40,490 nucleotides of DNA, from positions 1 through 40,490 of the forward strand of contig JAJZRS010000025.1 in assembly GCA_021802545.1 (NCBI GenBank), given 5' to 3'. Below, one piece after another: positions 5,237 through 13,408 of this stretch. The DNA comes from Pseudomonadota bacterium (lineage in GTDB: Bacteria > Pseudomonadota > Gammaproteobacteria > Burkholderiales > JABEVD01). How positions within the stretch are numbered: position 1 is the first letter of the stretch; every line of letters starts with the position of its first letter. The position numbers and the translations under genes were made by a program. The notes under the pieces are model-generated. The model was not told the DNA's origin, did not search any database, and saw only the letters and a list, made by a program, of their open reading frames with translations.

Positions 5237-5265
5237 ATCCTACTCCCTTCGACAGTCAAATCCAA
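5237..5265 (-). promoter_or_regulatory. Array element E8: promoter of the aldo/keto reductase
   Basis: Minus strand TTGGAT (5265-5260), 17 nt, TAGGAT (5242-5237), with the GGGAGTAGGATTG context. The transcription start would be near 5230, 24 nt ahead of ATG 5206. The 16-bp palindrome next to the -35 is lost, but GACAGT (5251-5256) and ACTGCC (5272-5277) form an imperfect inverted repeat around the -35. It is the rightmost copy of the array. Confidence 0.6.
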
Positions 5266-5308
5266 AGAAAAACTGCCGCGAACCCGGGCGTGATCGTTCC
5301 GCGGACGC

Positions 5309-5635
5309 TCAGTGGCGCTGAGCTTCGAGGAAGCGGTAGTCGAACTTCCAGTCAGTTCCCGACTTGTCGCTCAGGACAGCGACCCGCCCGCCGTTATCGA
5401 AGGCGATCCTGAATATCTCCCATTGCGCGTCGCTGATTCCCCCCTGCTTGCGTGAGGCGCCTCCTTCGTCCCATTGGATGACGACTTCGCGGCCTCCTGC
5501 GGTTTCGAAATAGCCGAGCCCGGATACGCTGCCGTAATGGAAAGTCCAGGCAGCGCCGAGATGAGGAACCTTGAGCGTCTCTGCGCTGATTTCGTGCAGG
5601 CTGCCGGCCAGAATTTTTGTTTCCTTCGTTGCCAT
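5309..5635 (-). CDS. Conserved-looking hypothetical protein, 108 aa
   Basis: A soluble protein without signal peptide or membrane segment: MATKETKILAGSLHEISAET, with an aromatic, beta-rich middle (WTFHYGSVSGLGYFETAGG) and an acidic-aromatic end (DWKFDYRFLEAQRH). I do not recognise a named family. The ATG has a strong GGGAGGAG ribosome-binding site. It lies outside the element array, with no array-type promoter upstream, and is convergent to nothing nearby. Its neighbour downstream is the reductase promoter E8, transcribed in the same direction. Confidence 0.6.
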   Translation of the reverse strand: MATKETKILAGSLHEISAETLKVPHLGAAWTFHYGSVSGLGYFETAGGREVVIQWDEGGASRKQGGISDAQWEIFRIAFDNGGRVAVLSDKSGTDWKFDYRFLEAQRH

Positions 5636-5788
5636 CGAATTCTCCTCCCATGTGTCGAACGGTCATGTCACGTATCCTCAAGGTAGAACAGGTGCGGCCG
5701 ATGTCAAGGAAGATGCTGTATCGTGGCAAGGTAAGATGCCCCATTTGATCTACACTCAGACGGTGCAGACGCGAGATGGCAGGAATCC

Positions 5789-6246
5789 ATGAGTTCGAAT
5801 GTGCGCAAATTCGATGCAATCATCGTCGGCTCCGGAATCGGCGGGCTCACCGCAGCTGCCGCTGGGAGCCGTTTTCTGCATGGTCGGGCACGACATGGGG
5901 CCACAGGCCGGAGGAATACGAGGCCGCCAAGACCAGGATAGAAGATATTCTGCTGGCGCAGTTCAAGCGCCATTTCCCCGTGCTTGCGCCATTGATCGAC
6001 TTCCATGAGCTTTCGACGCCGCTCTCGCAGGCGGCATTCGTCAAGGCGGATCATGGCGCCATGTACGGGCTGGAAATGTCGGCCGAGCGCATGGGCCGCG
6101 GGTCGTTGCGGATCCACACCCCTGTACCCGGCCTCTTGCTCGCCGGTCAGGATGCAGCAGGTCCTGGAATCCAGGGCGCCTTCATGGGCGGCTTCATGAG
6201 CGCAGCGTCGATCGAAGGGCGCTTGTGGAAACGGATGAGGCGATGA
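5789..6246 (+). pseudogene. Phytoene-desaturase-like FAD oxidoreductase, internally deleted
   Basis: ATG 5789 opens MSSNVRKFDAIIVGSGIGG-LTAAAA, a FAD/NAD-binding Rossmann GxGxxG start. After about 25 codons the homology shifts by +1 into the frame that encodes SAWSGTTWGHRPEEY, LLAQFKRHFPVLAPLIDFHE and GLLLAGQDAAGPGIQGAFMG. This is the C-terminal FAD-binding end of CrtI/retinol-saturase-like proteins, which are about 500 residues long. Roughly 300-400 internal codons are missing around 5865-5885, and the join is out of frame. The N-terminal frame ends at a TAG near 5940. No product with enzyme activity can be made. Confidence 0.8.
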
Positions 6247-6418
6247 GCCATCGATCGTCAGAGTACTGCTGAATTCAAGGATTGCCTCCATTTGGCCTCA
6301 TTCTTGCTTGTTCCACACCGATATCCCGCTTTGTCGAGAATTCCGGCATGGCGCTGTCGCATTTCCGACAAAAACAGTCTGGAATGAGAACCCCTGTTCA
6401 ACACTCAAGGAGACCAAA

Positions 6419-6649
6419 ATGGCTTTATGTACGGGCGAACGCAAGACGAACCAGATGCAGTGCTACGGAACGGTGTACAAATGCAAGCAATGCGGCGCAG
6501 AAGGCTGCATGCAGAACAAGGATCACGCCTGCAGCAACCAGGGATTTTCAGTCATCGAGCGCTGCTACAAGTGCGGTTCCGTCGGGCAGATGGAAATGCT
6601 GCCGAACGAGGAGCGCGCCCCGCGCAAGACGCCCAGCTACACCTTCTGA
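6419..6649 (+). CDS. Cysteine-rich small protein, 76 aa
   Basis: ATG 6419 follows an AAGGAGA ribosome-binding site at the right distance. The protein has nine cysteines, including CKQCGAEGC and CYKCG, arranged as a putative zinc-ribbon (C-x2-C ... C-x2-C), and an uncharged tail (KTPSYTF). I infer metal binding; the family and role are unknown to me. It is followed 16 bp later by the gene at 6666 on the same strand, so the two may be co-transcribed. Confidence 0.65.
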   Translation: MALCTGERKTNQMQCYGTVYKCKQCGAEGCMQNKDHACSNQGFSVIERCYKCGSVGQMEMLPNEERAPRKTPSYTF

Positions 6650-6665
6650 CCAGGGCCGGCCTTGT

Positions 6666-6977
6666 ATGGACAGGCCGGAGCCGCAGGATTATCTTAAGCT
6701 GTTTGAATCCTACGGCAAGGATTTCGGTTCCGCCTATCTCGAGCCGGAGGACGAACGCTACCGCCTGCTGTTCGACCAGATCTGCCGGCTGCTTCTGCAG
6801 AAGTCTTCATTCAACCTGAGCATGCCTCAGGAATTCCGCATCTCTGCTCAGCGCTACCTGGGCGGAGAAGAAAAAACGGTGGAGCACTTGCGCGACCCGC
6901 AGAACAGGCATTTCATGCTGAGCGACCTGTACGACTACGTTCATCTGCGGCTGCACATGGGCGGGCCTGGATGGTAG
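6666..6977 (+). CDS. Hypothetical protein, 103 aa
   Basis: A mostly helical soluble protein, MDRPEPQDYLKLFESYGKDF, with charged helices (EPEDERYRLLFDQICRLLLQ) and a His/Gly-rich end (HLRLHMGGPGW). No signal peptide, membrane segment or recognised motif. ATG 6666 is chosen because the sequence upstream in this frame is not conserved-looking and overlaps the preceding gene. The ribosome-binding site is weak (CAGGGC), so coupling to the upstream gene is possible. Confidence 0.5.
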   Translation: MDRPEPQDYLKLFESYGKDFGSAYLEPEDERYRLLFDQICRLLLQKSSFNLSMPQEFRISAQRYLGGEEKTVEHLRDPQNRHFMLSDLYDYVHLRLHMGGPGW

Positions 6978-7011
6978 GCAAGTCTCTTGGCTGCATGCCC
7001 CGACCGAGCTT

Positions 7012-7668
7012 TCAGTTATCCAGGAAGGTATCGATGAGGCGGATCGCGACCATGCCCTTTGCCATGGGCTCCTTGCACAGCGAAGGGGCCCTGTATTTTT
7101 TCTTTTCCGAAAGATGCGCCACTGCGCTGAATTTTTCGGCCAGTTCGCTTTTCGCGAAATGATCGATGACGAAGTCGGGCATCAGGGTGTCGGGCTCCCA
7201 GTATCCGATAAACTTCAGCGTGGTTCCATGATCTTTGGGCAGGATCGCCCAGCTCCCCTTGTAGATCTTCGAATTTCCGGACACCTGGGTGAACGAAACG
7301 CCATCGAAAGGCCTTTCAACGTATTTCAGGACAGAATGCAGGCTGACATGGAAGAAGAGGATCTCCTCGACTGCCGTTCTATCAACCTTCACTTCGCTTG
7401 GGGAAAGCCTGTGCGGGATGGATTCGACGATCCCGGGAAGATTCTTTGCGGCCGCGTAATCCGTCAGGAAATTGAAGGCTTCGCATTTGGACAAAGCCGT
7501 GTCGAAACTGGCTGTGAATGTGTACAGGCTGCCTGTCCTCGATTCGCCGACCTGGAGACCCGGATACAAATCGTCCGCTGATGCGGATTTAAAGGTCAGG
7601 ATCGACAGGAGGAAAAGAAGGCGTATCGTCACGAGAGCATTTATAAGGGAAAAATGTGACGCGATCAT
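7012..7668 (-). CDS. Exported SRPBCC/START-like protein
   Basis: From ATG 7668 the protein (218 aa) begins with a signal-like segment (MIASHFSLINALVTIRLLFL ... SASADD) and cleavage near ASA-DD. The mature part has the pattern of SRPBCC/polyketide-cyclase-like lipid-binding folds: CEAFNFLTDYAAAKNLPGI, VERPFDGVSFTQV, GSWAILPKDHGTTLKFIGYW, PDFVIDHFAKSELAEKF. A hydrophobic-ligand-binding role in the periplasm is an inference from the fold. The gene is divergent from the ParA gene, with an AT-rich shared region at 7700-7740. Confidence 0.65.
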   Translation of the reverse strand: MIASHFSLINALVTIRLLFLLSILTFKSASADDLYPGLQVGESRTGSLYTFTASFDTALSKCEAFNFLTDYAAAKNLPGIVESIPHRLSPSEVKVDRTAVEEILFFHVSLHSVLKYVERPFDGVSFTQVSGNSKIYKGSWAILPKDHGTTLKFIGYWEPDTLMPDFVIDHFAKSELAEKFSAVAHLSEKKKYRAPSLCKEPMAKGMVAIRLIDTFLDN

Positions 7669-7763
7669 GAATTTGATTCGAACCTGGAGTTTTCGGCTTC
7701 CCGCCGCCATAATCGTATAAACTGTATATACTGTAATATCGAATGGGTTTTCCGGGAGGGTTC

Positions 7764-8420
7764 ATGAAAGCGAAAATCATTGCAGTGGTCAATCAGAAGG
7801 GCGGGGCAGGGAAGACCACCGTTGCCATGCAGATGGCTGGCTCCCTTTGCAGGCGGGGCTACAAGGTGATGGTCGTGGATGCCGACGCGCAGGGAACATC
7901 GATGCGCTGGGCGGCTTCGGCCAGCGACAAGAAGCCTTTCCCCGCGACAGTGGTCGGGCTGAATGCGGCGCAGGGGAAGCTGCACAGGGAAGTGAGGAAG
8001 TTCGCAGGAGACTACCAGTTCATCATCATCGATGCCCCGCCTGCCGCAGATTCCCCTGTCACGCTGAGCGCGCTGACGGTCACCGACCTGGCGCTGGTTC
8101 CCATCATTCCCTCGCCTCCTGACATGTGGGCGTCGATCGGCATAAAAAGGGCCATAGACGACGCGTCCGAATTCAACGAAAAGCTGCAATCCAGGCTGGT
8201 GATCAACCAGTGCCAGCCGAACACGAGCCTCGCCAGGGACGCGCTGGATCTTTTGTCCGATTTCGGCATCGCCATGGCGAAAAGCAGGCTGCACCAGCGC
8301 ACGGTCTATCGCCAGTGCGCAGCCTTCGGGCAGACCGTCCACGATTTCGGGGGGAAGGCAGCGCCTGCCATCAGGGAGGTCGAAGACCTTGTCGATGAGG
8401 TGATGGCCTTGCTGGACTGA
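7764..8420 (+). CDS. parA: ParA-family ATPase (orphan)
   Basis: A 218-residue P-loop protein with the deviant Walker A motif KGGAGKTT (signature Lys 12, Lys 17), a Walker A' region MVVDADAQGT and Walker B FIIIDAPPA. It belongs to the small ParA/MinD-like ATPases lacking an N-terminal HTH. ParA proteins position plasmids, chromosome origins or protein complexes by ATP-dependent DNA binding. A GGGAGGG ribosome-binding site precedes ATG 7764. No parB or parS is seen; the 48-residue basic protein that follows 15 bp later may be its partner. The context (single copy, chromosomal) suggests positioning of a cellular cargo rather than plasmid partition. Confidence 0.85.
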   Translation: MKAKIIAVVNQKGGAGKTTVAMQMAGSLCRRGYKVMVVDADAQGTSMRWAASASDKKPFPATVVGLNAAQGKLHREVRKFAGDYQFIIIDAPPAADSPVTLSALTVTDLALVPIIPSPPDMWASIGIKRAIDDASEFNEKLQSRLVINQCQPNTSLARDALDLLSDFGIAMAKSRLHQRTVYRQCAAFGQTVHDFGGKAAPAIREVEDLVDEVMALLD

Positions 8421-8435
8421 AACAGGGGAGAGGAA

Positions 8436-8582
8436 ATGGAAAAAAATTCTTTGAAAGCTGCACTGAAATCTTCGCTGCAGGCCGAGGAGGAGAAGTTCGC
8501 CAGAAAGCGCGAAGCTTCGGAGCAGGTTGAGGAGCAGGAAAAGAAGGGAAAGAAATCCCGCAAGCACAAGAAGCATTCGTGA
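8436..8582 (+). CDS. Small highly charged protein, 48 aa, next to parA
   Basis: ATG 8436 has a GGGGAGAGG ribosome-binding site and follows the parA stop by 15 bp. The sequence begins MEKNSLKAALKSSLQAEEEK and ends with a lysine/histidine-rich tail (KKGKKSRKHKKHS). It is predicted to be helical and strongly basic at its end. Small basic proteins beside ParA genes can stimulate the ATPase or bind DNA, but this is inference from position and charge alone. Confidence 0.6.
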   Translation: MEKNSLKAALKSSLQAEEEKFARKREASEQVEEQEKKGKKSRKHKKHS

Positions 8583-8624
8583 TCAGGTGAGGCGGCCGAA
8601 GGGGAAAACTTCGGCAGGCTCGCG

Positions 8625-10589
8625 CTAGCGGTTCACCCAGAAGCCGATTCCGGGTCGCAATGTCTTGCCGAATGCCGCGAAATCCAGATAGCCCTTGGAC
8701 TGGATGTAGCTCTGCAGCGTGCCTGCCGAATCGAGCGATGGCGCATAAAAGAACCAGCTGGCCGAGCCGCTGTCCCACGCCCAGAGGCTGACGAATGAGC
8801 CGATCGCGCTGCCGAAGGCGGAAGGGGTATCGAAGCCTGATTCGGAAATCAGATTCCATCCTGAGGCCATGTTCTGGAAGGAAGATGCCGTGACGGGCGC
8901 GCCGGCGGGCAACGTTGCGGTGAATGAATTGATCGCGTTGACCCAGTATCCTTCTCCGGGATTGATGACGGCGAGGAAATCGTAGCCTTTGGATGCGGCA
9001 TAGGCCGCCCCGCCGTCGGCCTTGGCAGGCGTGTAGAAAGCCCAGTTCCTCTTCGACGCCTCCCATTTCCATACGGTCAGGACATTGGCGGGGCTGTTGA
9101 ATGTCGATGCGACGTCGATCGCAGCGTTTTTCGAATTGCCTGCAAGATTCCAACCCGGCGAGAATTCGCCGTATCCGGAATTCAGCGTGAGGTCCACCGG
9201 AATCGATGAATTGTAGCGGAGCTGCCCGAATAGCGCGGGGGCCATTCCTTCGCAATGCTGCTCGAAATTGATTGCGAATTTCTGCACGTTGCCAGAAGGA
9301 TCGTAGGATGCTTCCAGGATGTCGAACCGCCCCGTGTCGGTATTGCATCCCCTTCCGTTTCCCGAAAAATCCAGCCCCGGGGTGCCCGCAGGGGTGAAGG
9401 CAGCCCTTTGAGCGTTCTCAAAGCTTCCGGGGGAAAGCTGATTGCCTGATGGCATCTTGAGGGACAGATACCACCAGCTCGAATAGCCCGACTGAATGAC
9501 GCTGAAGGTGGGGAGATTCGATGCAGGCGAAGGCGGGGAGAACGCGTACCGGGAAGATGCGCTCATCAGTTCCGTTGCGCCCATCCCGATAGAGTCTCCT
9601 TGTTCGCTCGAATAATAGAGCAGGTTGCCTGTCGGCATGCCTAATAGCGTGCGCACCTGGAAGCTGCCGCTCACACCGCCTATCGTCAGTGTCGAACTCG
9701 AAGCCGCTGCAAAAGCCATCGGCGCGCGCAGCCTCACGGAAATGTAGTCGCCGCTGCTCACCGTGCCCGGATTGGAAGTATAAGGACCTAGGTCGACGCT
9801 GTATTCGCCTCCGGCGATGCTGATCGGGCTGGTCGTGTTGATTCCTGAAACGGTGATCGGGGAAGATGCCACGATCGCACCCGGAACGGCATTGCTACTT
9901 GGCGCGAAGCTGAATGGGTTCGGGGTCGTGACGGGGGCGAAGACAGTGTAGGAATTCACAACAGTGGTGTGGCTCGTCGCCACGCCGTTGACCGTATCTG
10001 TTTCGACGCTTTTGACTGGTCCTACCCTGGCGGCATACCAGGTCGTCAGGGTCGTCGAAGAATTGTATGCCTTTCCGTTTATGGTGCCGCTTTCTGTCAA
10101 CTGCTGCTGCACCTTCAGCGCTGTGAACGTGCCTGCAGGAACGGTCACCGACTCGAAGCCGACAGGCGTGGTTTGCACTGCATACGGGAGTGTAAACGAT
10201 CCTGCCGGGCCCAAATCATACGTTGCTGTGCCGCTGCTGGTAACAGTCGCACCCAGCGTCGCATCTGCAGGAAGATCGAGGATGGGCGAGCTGAGCGTGA
10301 TTGTCACTGCCGACACGCCATACGCTGTGGAAGCCGTCAACGAATAGCCGATTTCCCTGATGCCGTTCGCATCGTTGGTCATGTAGGTGATGTCGCCGTT
10401 GTTCCTCGTCACGGCAGATGCGGTGTATCCGTTGAAATTAACGGGCGACCCGACCGTGTAGTTGGCGTACGAGCCGTCTTCCGTGGCGTTCCAGGCGTTG
10501 CCCGGGGCAAGCGGCTCGTAATCCGCGGTCGGGAAGGCATGCGCCGCTGCGGCATGGAGCAGCAACAGAATGAAGAGCAGGCGTTTCAA
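8625..10589 (-). CDS. Large secreted protein with C-terminal tandem repeat domain
   Basis: A 654-residue exported protein starting at TTG 10589 with a clear signal peptide (MKRLLFILLLLHAAAAHA). Residues ~20-220 are Ser/Thr/Gly-rich beta structure. The C-terminal ~160 residues contain two copies of a repeat with W-(E/D)-W, FYTP/FYAP, SKGY and a final GxGYWVN or GIGFWVN: one ends PGEGYWVNA, the other closes the protein at RPGIGFWVNR. This repeat is found in exported proteins of Betaproteobacteria, usually at the C-terminus. No catalytic motif is seen. A surface or matrix role is a guess. A weak GGA precedes the start. Confidence 0.7.
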   Translation of the reverse strand: MKRLLFILLLLHAAAAHAFPTADYEPLAPGNAWNATEDGSYANYTVGSPVNFNGYTASAVTRNNGDITYMTNDANGIREIGYSLTASTAYGVSAVTITLSSPILDLPADATLGATVTSSGTATYDLGPAGSFTLPYAVQTTPVGFESVTVPAGTFTALKVQQQLTESGTINGKAYNSSTTLTTWYAARVGPVKSVETDTVNGVATSHTTVVNSYTVFAPVTTPNPFSFAPSSNAVPGAIVASSPITVSGINTTSPISIAGGEYSVDLGPYTSNPGTVSSGDYISVRLRAPMAFAAASSSTLTIGGVSGSFQVRTLLGMPTGNLLYYSSEQGDSIGMGATELMSASSRYAFSPPSPASNLPTFSVIQSGYSSWWYLSLKMPSGNQLSPGSFENAQRAAFTPAGTPGLDFSGNGRGCNTDTGRFDILEASYDPSGNVQKFAINFEQHCEGMAPALFGQLRYNSSIPVDLTLNSGYGEFSPGWNLAGNSKNAAIDVASTFNSPANVLTVWKWEASKRNWAFYTPAKADGGAAYAASKGYDFLAVINPGEGYWVNAINSFTATLPAGAPVTASSFQNMASGWNLISESGFDTPSAFGSAIGSFVSLWAWDSGSASWFFYAPSLDSAGTLQSYIQSKGYLDFAAFGKTLRPGIGFWVNR

Positions 10590-10835
10590 AAGATGTCCGT
10601 CGGAATTTTCAAGTCAATCTTGAAGATACCATAGAACAATTCCAAGCACCTGCCGATGAGCGGCGCCCGATCCGGACAGCATTTAACGGATCCTTGCATT
10701 GCACCAATCCTTGACTATGTTGAAAAACAAGTCCGGAGGAATGGCATTTGAGTTAAGCCTCGAAAACAATAGCGGATAAATAGGCTTGGGAAGCGCTTGC
10801 GAAGCAGAGGCATGGGCAAAAGAGGGGTGGGTAAA

Positions 10836-11378
10836 ATGAACATCAGGACGATTGCGCTTTGTGTGCTGGCTGCGCAGCTGGGTGCGTGCGGCGGCGGGGG
10901 CGGTGGAAGTGAAGATTCATCGGCTCACCCGGTCAATCAGGCTACTTCGATCGGGGAAGCCATTACGGACGCCTTGCGTTCAGGCGCCATCCCTAAACTC
11001 AATCACGACAACACGATCACAGGGGTGGATGCGAATGCAAATGGCGTGCGCGACGACATCGATGCCTATATCGCTTCTCTCCCCGATACGCCCGCTCAAA
11101 AGGCTGTCCTGCTGCAGCATGCCGCAGTGCTTCAGGCTACTTTGACGGTCGATACGTCGAATTTCTCGGCGCTGCATGCCGTCGACATGAATCTGATGAA
11201 CAGTATACGGTGCTTGCACAAATTTTACGGGGAAGGCATTGCATCCAGGAAATCGCAAGATCTAGAGAAATTCACGGTAAATACTCGAATCAGGCTGAAT
11301 GCCTACGAGAAATTCAACAGCGCGCTTTCAGGGACCACGATCAAAATTCCCAGTACAGCGCCGAATTGCGCCCAATAA
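10836..11378 (+). CDS. Putative lipoprotein, 180 aa
   Basis: ATG 10836 gives MNIRTIALCVLAAQLGAC followed by six glycines. LGAC is a lipobox with cysteine 18 as the lipidation site, and the glycine run is a flexible linker. The mature part contains DANANGVRDDIDAYI, a calcium-binding-like D-x-N-x-D pattern, then mainly helical sequence. A GAGGGGTGGG ribosome-binding site precedes this start. An in-frame ATG at 10797 would destroy the signal sequence. The lipase-like gene begins one base after the stop codon, so the two form an operon. Confidence 0.7.
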   Translation: MNIRTIALCVLAAQLGACGGGGGGSEDSSAHPVNQATSIGEAITDALRSGAIPKLNHDNTITGVDANANGVRDDIDAYIASLPDTPAQKAVLLQHAAVLQATLTVDTSNFSALHAVDMNLMNSIRCLHKFYGEGIASRKSQDLEKFTVNTRIRLNAYEKFNSALSGTTIKIPSTAPNCAQ

Positions 11379-11379
11379 C

Positions 11380-12696
11380 ATGAACCTTAGAAAACTGCTG
11401 GTTCTTGCCTTTGCGGCATCGATAGGCCAGCCGGCAATTGCCTCAATCCATCTCCCTTGTAAGGCACCTGGATATACGCTGGGTTTTTTCAATGGTGCAT
11501 GGACTACTAGACGAAGTGCTGAGGATGCTTTGAATTCCCTTGCAGCGGCGCTTCCAAAGACATACAACGGATACGAAATCTCGACCGAGCTTTTCTACAA
11601 CCACACGGGTTGCGATACTCAGGGCGCGACTTGCCTGCAGGATCTTGCAGAAGTGTTCATACAGCGCGCGCAGGAAATAGACTCTACGGGCTCCCTGGCA
11701 AGCCATTTCGAGCTTTTCTGGGAAGCGATTGGCGATGGGAATGCATCCCTGACTCAAAAAATCGAGCAGATATATTCGGGTGCGCAATCATTGTTCGATT
11801 ATCTCCATACGAAAATGATTTCGGGAATGATGGCAGGGCTGTCCTACCTGCTCAGCCATCCGCCTACAGTTTCAGATTATGTCTTACAAGACGCCAGTTT
11901 GGAGATTCTCGAGAATGATGGGGCGAAGCTGCTGCTGGTTGGGCATTCGCAAGGCAATTTGTTCTTGAATCACGCCTACGATTACATTGCAACGCGATGG
12001 GGTAAACAAGACGTTGCGGCCGTTCAAATTGCGCCAGCCTCACCGACATTGCGCGGGCAATATGTATTGGCCGATATCGATCTGGTGATCAATGCATTGA
12101 GGATACAGGGTGGCGCCAGCGTACCGCCGGTGAATATGACCCTTCCTCTTTCTTCATCGGATTGGTCCGGGCACTCGCTCATCGGAACCTATCTTGACCC
12201 TGCGCGTGGGGCGCGTGCCCAGATCATTGGTCTGATGAAAAACGGTTTGGCTGAGTTGAGTCAGCCTCCTGATGTGTATCATGCAGATCGCGCGTCATTT
12301 ACAGTGGCATTGACTTGGAATGGCTTGGGTGACGAAGATCTTATTGTATTCGAGCCCGATGGCGGGCGCTTAGGCAGTGGGGTGGATCATCAGCCTGGTG
12401 GTTCTATGAATGGCGATTCTGCACATGGATATATGCCTGAAATCTTTTATGCCACCTGTAACCCATTAAGTTTTCAAACAGGTATTTACCATGTCTCAAT
12501 ATTAAGTGATAGCGTGGTTGATAACAAAATGGCAACTTTACAAGTTGCAACTCAAGAAGATGGCGTGATATTCACGAAGTCCTTAAGTACCGGTCCGGCA
12601 TCGGATGTATATACATATACAGTTATTATTCCGGCTTTCGACATCATTGTTACCCAAGGCGCTTCCGCAGGCGAATATTCGATCAGCTTCCAATAA
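11380..12696 (+). CDS. Secreted alpha/beta-hydrolase (lipase-like)
   Basis: A 438-residue protein with signal peptide (MNLRKLLVLAFAASIGQPAIA) and the nucleophile elbow GHSQGN (LLLVGHSQGNLFLNHAYDYI), where Ser is the probable catalytic nucleophile. The C-terminal ~130 residues are beta-rich (VALTWNGLGDEDLIVFEPDG, similar to bacterial pre-peptidase C-terminal domains). The likely role is extracellular or periplasmic ester or lipid hydrolysis, substrate unknown. The ATG lies one base after the lipoprotein stop, indicating coupling. The 3' third is noticeably AT-richer than the 5' part. Confidence 0.75.
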   Translation: MNLRKLLVLAFAASIGQPAIASIHLPCKAPGYTLGFFNGAWTTRRSAEDALNSLAAALPKTYNGYEISTELFYNHTGCDTQGATCLQDLAEVFIQRAQEIDSTGSLASHFELFWEAIGDGNASLTQKIEQIYSGAQSLFDYLHTKMISGMMAGLSYLLSHPPTVSDYVLQDASLEILENDGAKLLLVGHSQGNLFLNHAYDYIATRWGKQDVAAVQIAPASPTLRGQYVLADIDLVINALRIQGGASVPPVNMTLPLSSSDWSGHSLIGTYLDPARGARAQIIGLMKNGLAELSQPPDVYHADRASFTVALTWNGLGDEDLIVFEPDGGRLGSGVDHQPGGSMNGDSAHGYMPEIFYATCNPLSFQTGIYHVSILSDSVVDNKMATLQVATQEDGVIFTKSLSTGPASDVYTYTVIIPAFDIIVTQGASAGEYSISFQ

Positions 12697-12746
12697 TTGG
12701 ATGCTTTATGGAGCTTGGATGAATTCGCGTGAGGTTGGGTGAAAAC

Positions 12747-13025
12747 CTATTTGTCCTTGGGCGGCTTGACGATGCTGATGACGTTCGACTTGGGTTTCTC
12801 CCCGTCCACGAAATAGGGCTTGGCCTGCCCGAATTCGAGCGCTTCCGAAAGTTCCCTTTCGCGCTCCGAAATCAGCGCGAAGCAGTCCCTGATGTCGAGG
12901 ATGGTCTCCTCGGAAAGCGGGTTGGGGCGGCCGCTGCGCGGCGTCACGTCCTTGACGACGTTTCCCAGTGTCCTGCGCATCAGGCGCAGGATGCGCTGCT
13001 CCTTGCTCAATTCTTCCTTGTCCAT
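12747..13025 (-). CDS. Conserved hypothetical protein, 92 aa
   Basis: A helical soluble protein, MDKEELSKEQRILRLMRRTL, followed by VTPRSGRPNPLSEETILDIRDCFALISERERELSEAL. It has no membrane segment. Proteins with the pattern LMRRTLG-x-V-x-D...PLSxxTIxxIRDCFAxIxxRERELxE are familiar from Betaproteobacteria, without known function. ATG 13025 is chosen by length and a GAGG-type ribosome-binding site. It is divergent from the cysteine-cluster gene at 13100. Confidence 0.65.
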   Translation of the reverse strand: MDKEELSKEQRILRLMRRTLGNVVKDVTPRSGRPNPLSEETILDIRDCFALISERERELSEALEFGQAKPYFVDGEKPKSNVISIVKPPKDK

Positions 13026-13099
13026 GGCCAGCTCCTCGCATGCAATGGTCCACTTTACATCAAAAGAGGTGAAATCCGAAACCCCGTTATAATCTCCGC

Positions 13100-13408
13100 A
13101 TGAAAACGATCATGCTGCACCATGGTTCGCCCGAGAAGCCCGCTTACGGCGAGAAATGCAACGGCTGCGGCGCATGCTGCGCCGCCACGCCCTGTCCTGT
13201 CGCCCGCCTTTTCCTCCTGCAGTTCAGCGGAAGATGCAGGGCGCTATCATGGCATGAAAGCGAAGCGAGATATTATTGCGGCATGGTTTGTTCTCCGGAA
13301 AAACATTCCAGGCTCGTCCCGGAAAAATGGGGAAAACGGGTGGGGAAATGGCTCGCAAGACGGATTTCCTGCGGATCGGGGTGCGATTCGACGGCGGAGG
13401 TCGAATGA
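13100..13408 (+). CDS. Cysteine-cluster protein, 102 aa
   Basis: The N-terminal part has CNGCGACCAATPCPVARL, a cysteine cluster similar to YkgJ-like proteins, followed by further cysteines (GRCRAL, YYCGMVC, ISCGSGC). Metal or Fe-S binding is inferred. A TATAAT box at 13088-13093 ends six bases before ATG 13100, which would make the transcript leaderless. The stop overlaps the start of the next gene (ATGA), so it is co-transcribed with the thiol-disulfide reductase. Confidence 0.65.
   Translation: MKTIMLHHGSPEKPAYGEKCNGCGACCAATPCPVARLFLLQFSGRCRALSWHESEARYYCGMVCSPEKHSRLVPEKWGKRVGKWLARRISCGSGCDSTAEVE

Noticed and set aside
1170-5265. Calling the array elements true integron attC sites
   Set aside because: Only single GTTRRRY/RYYYAAC-like cores are seen, with E2 and E3 deviating at the last base. 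No matching second core lies at attC distance, and no integrase is present. They are reported as promoter-like repeats with a cassette-like layout.
7700-7740. Divergent promoters between the SRPBCC gene and parA
   Set aside because: TATAAA (7716) and TATACT (7727) are present, but no convincing -35 is found at 16-18 nt, so no promoter is claimed.
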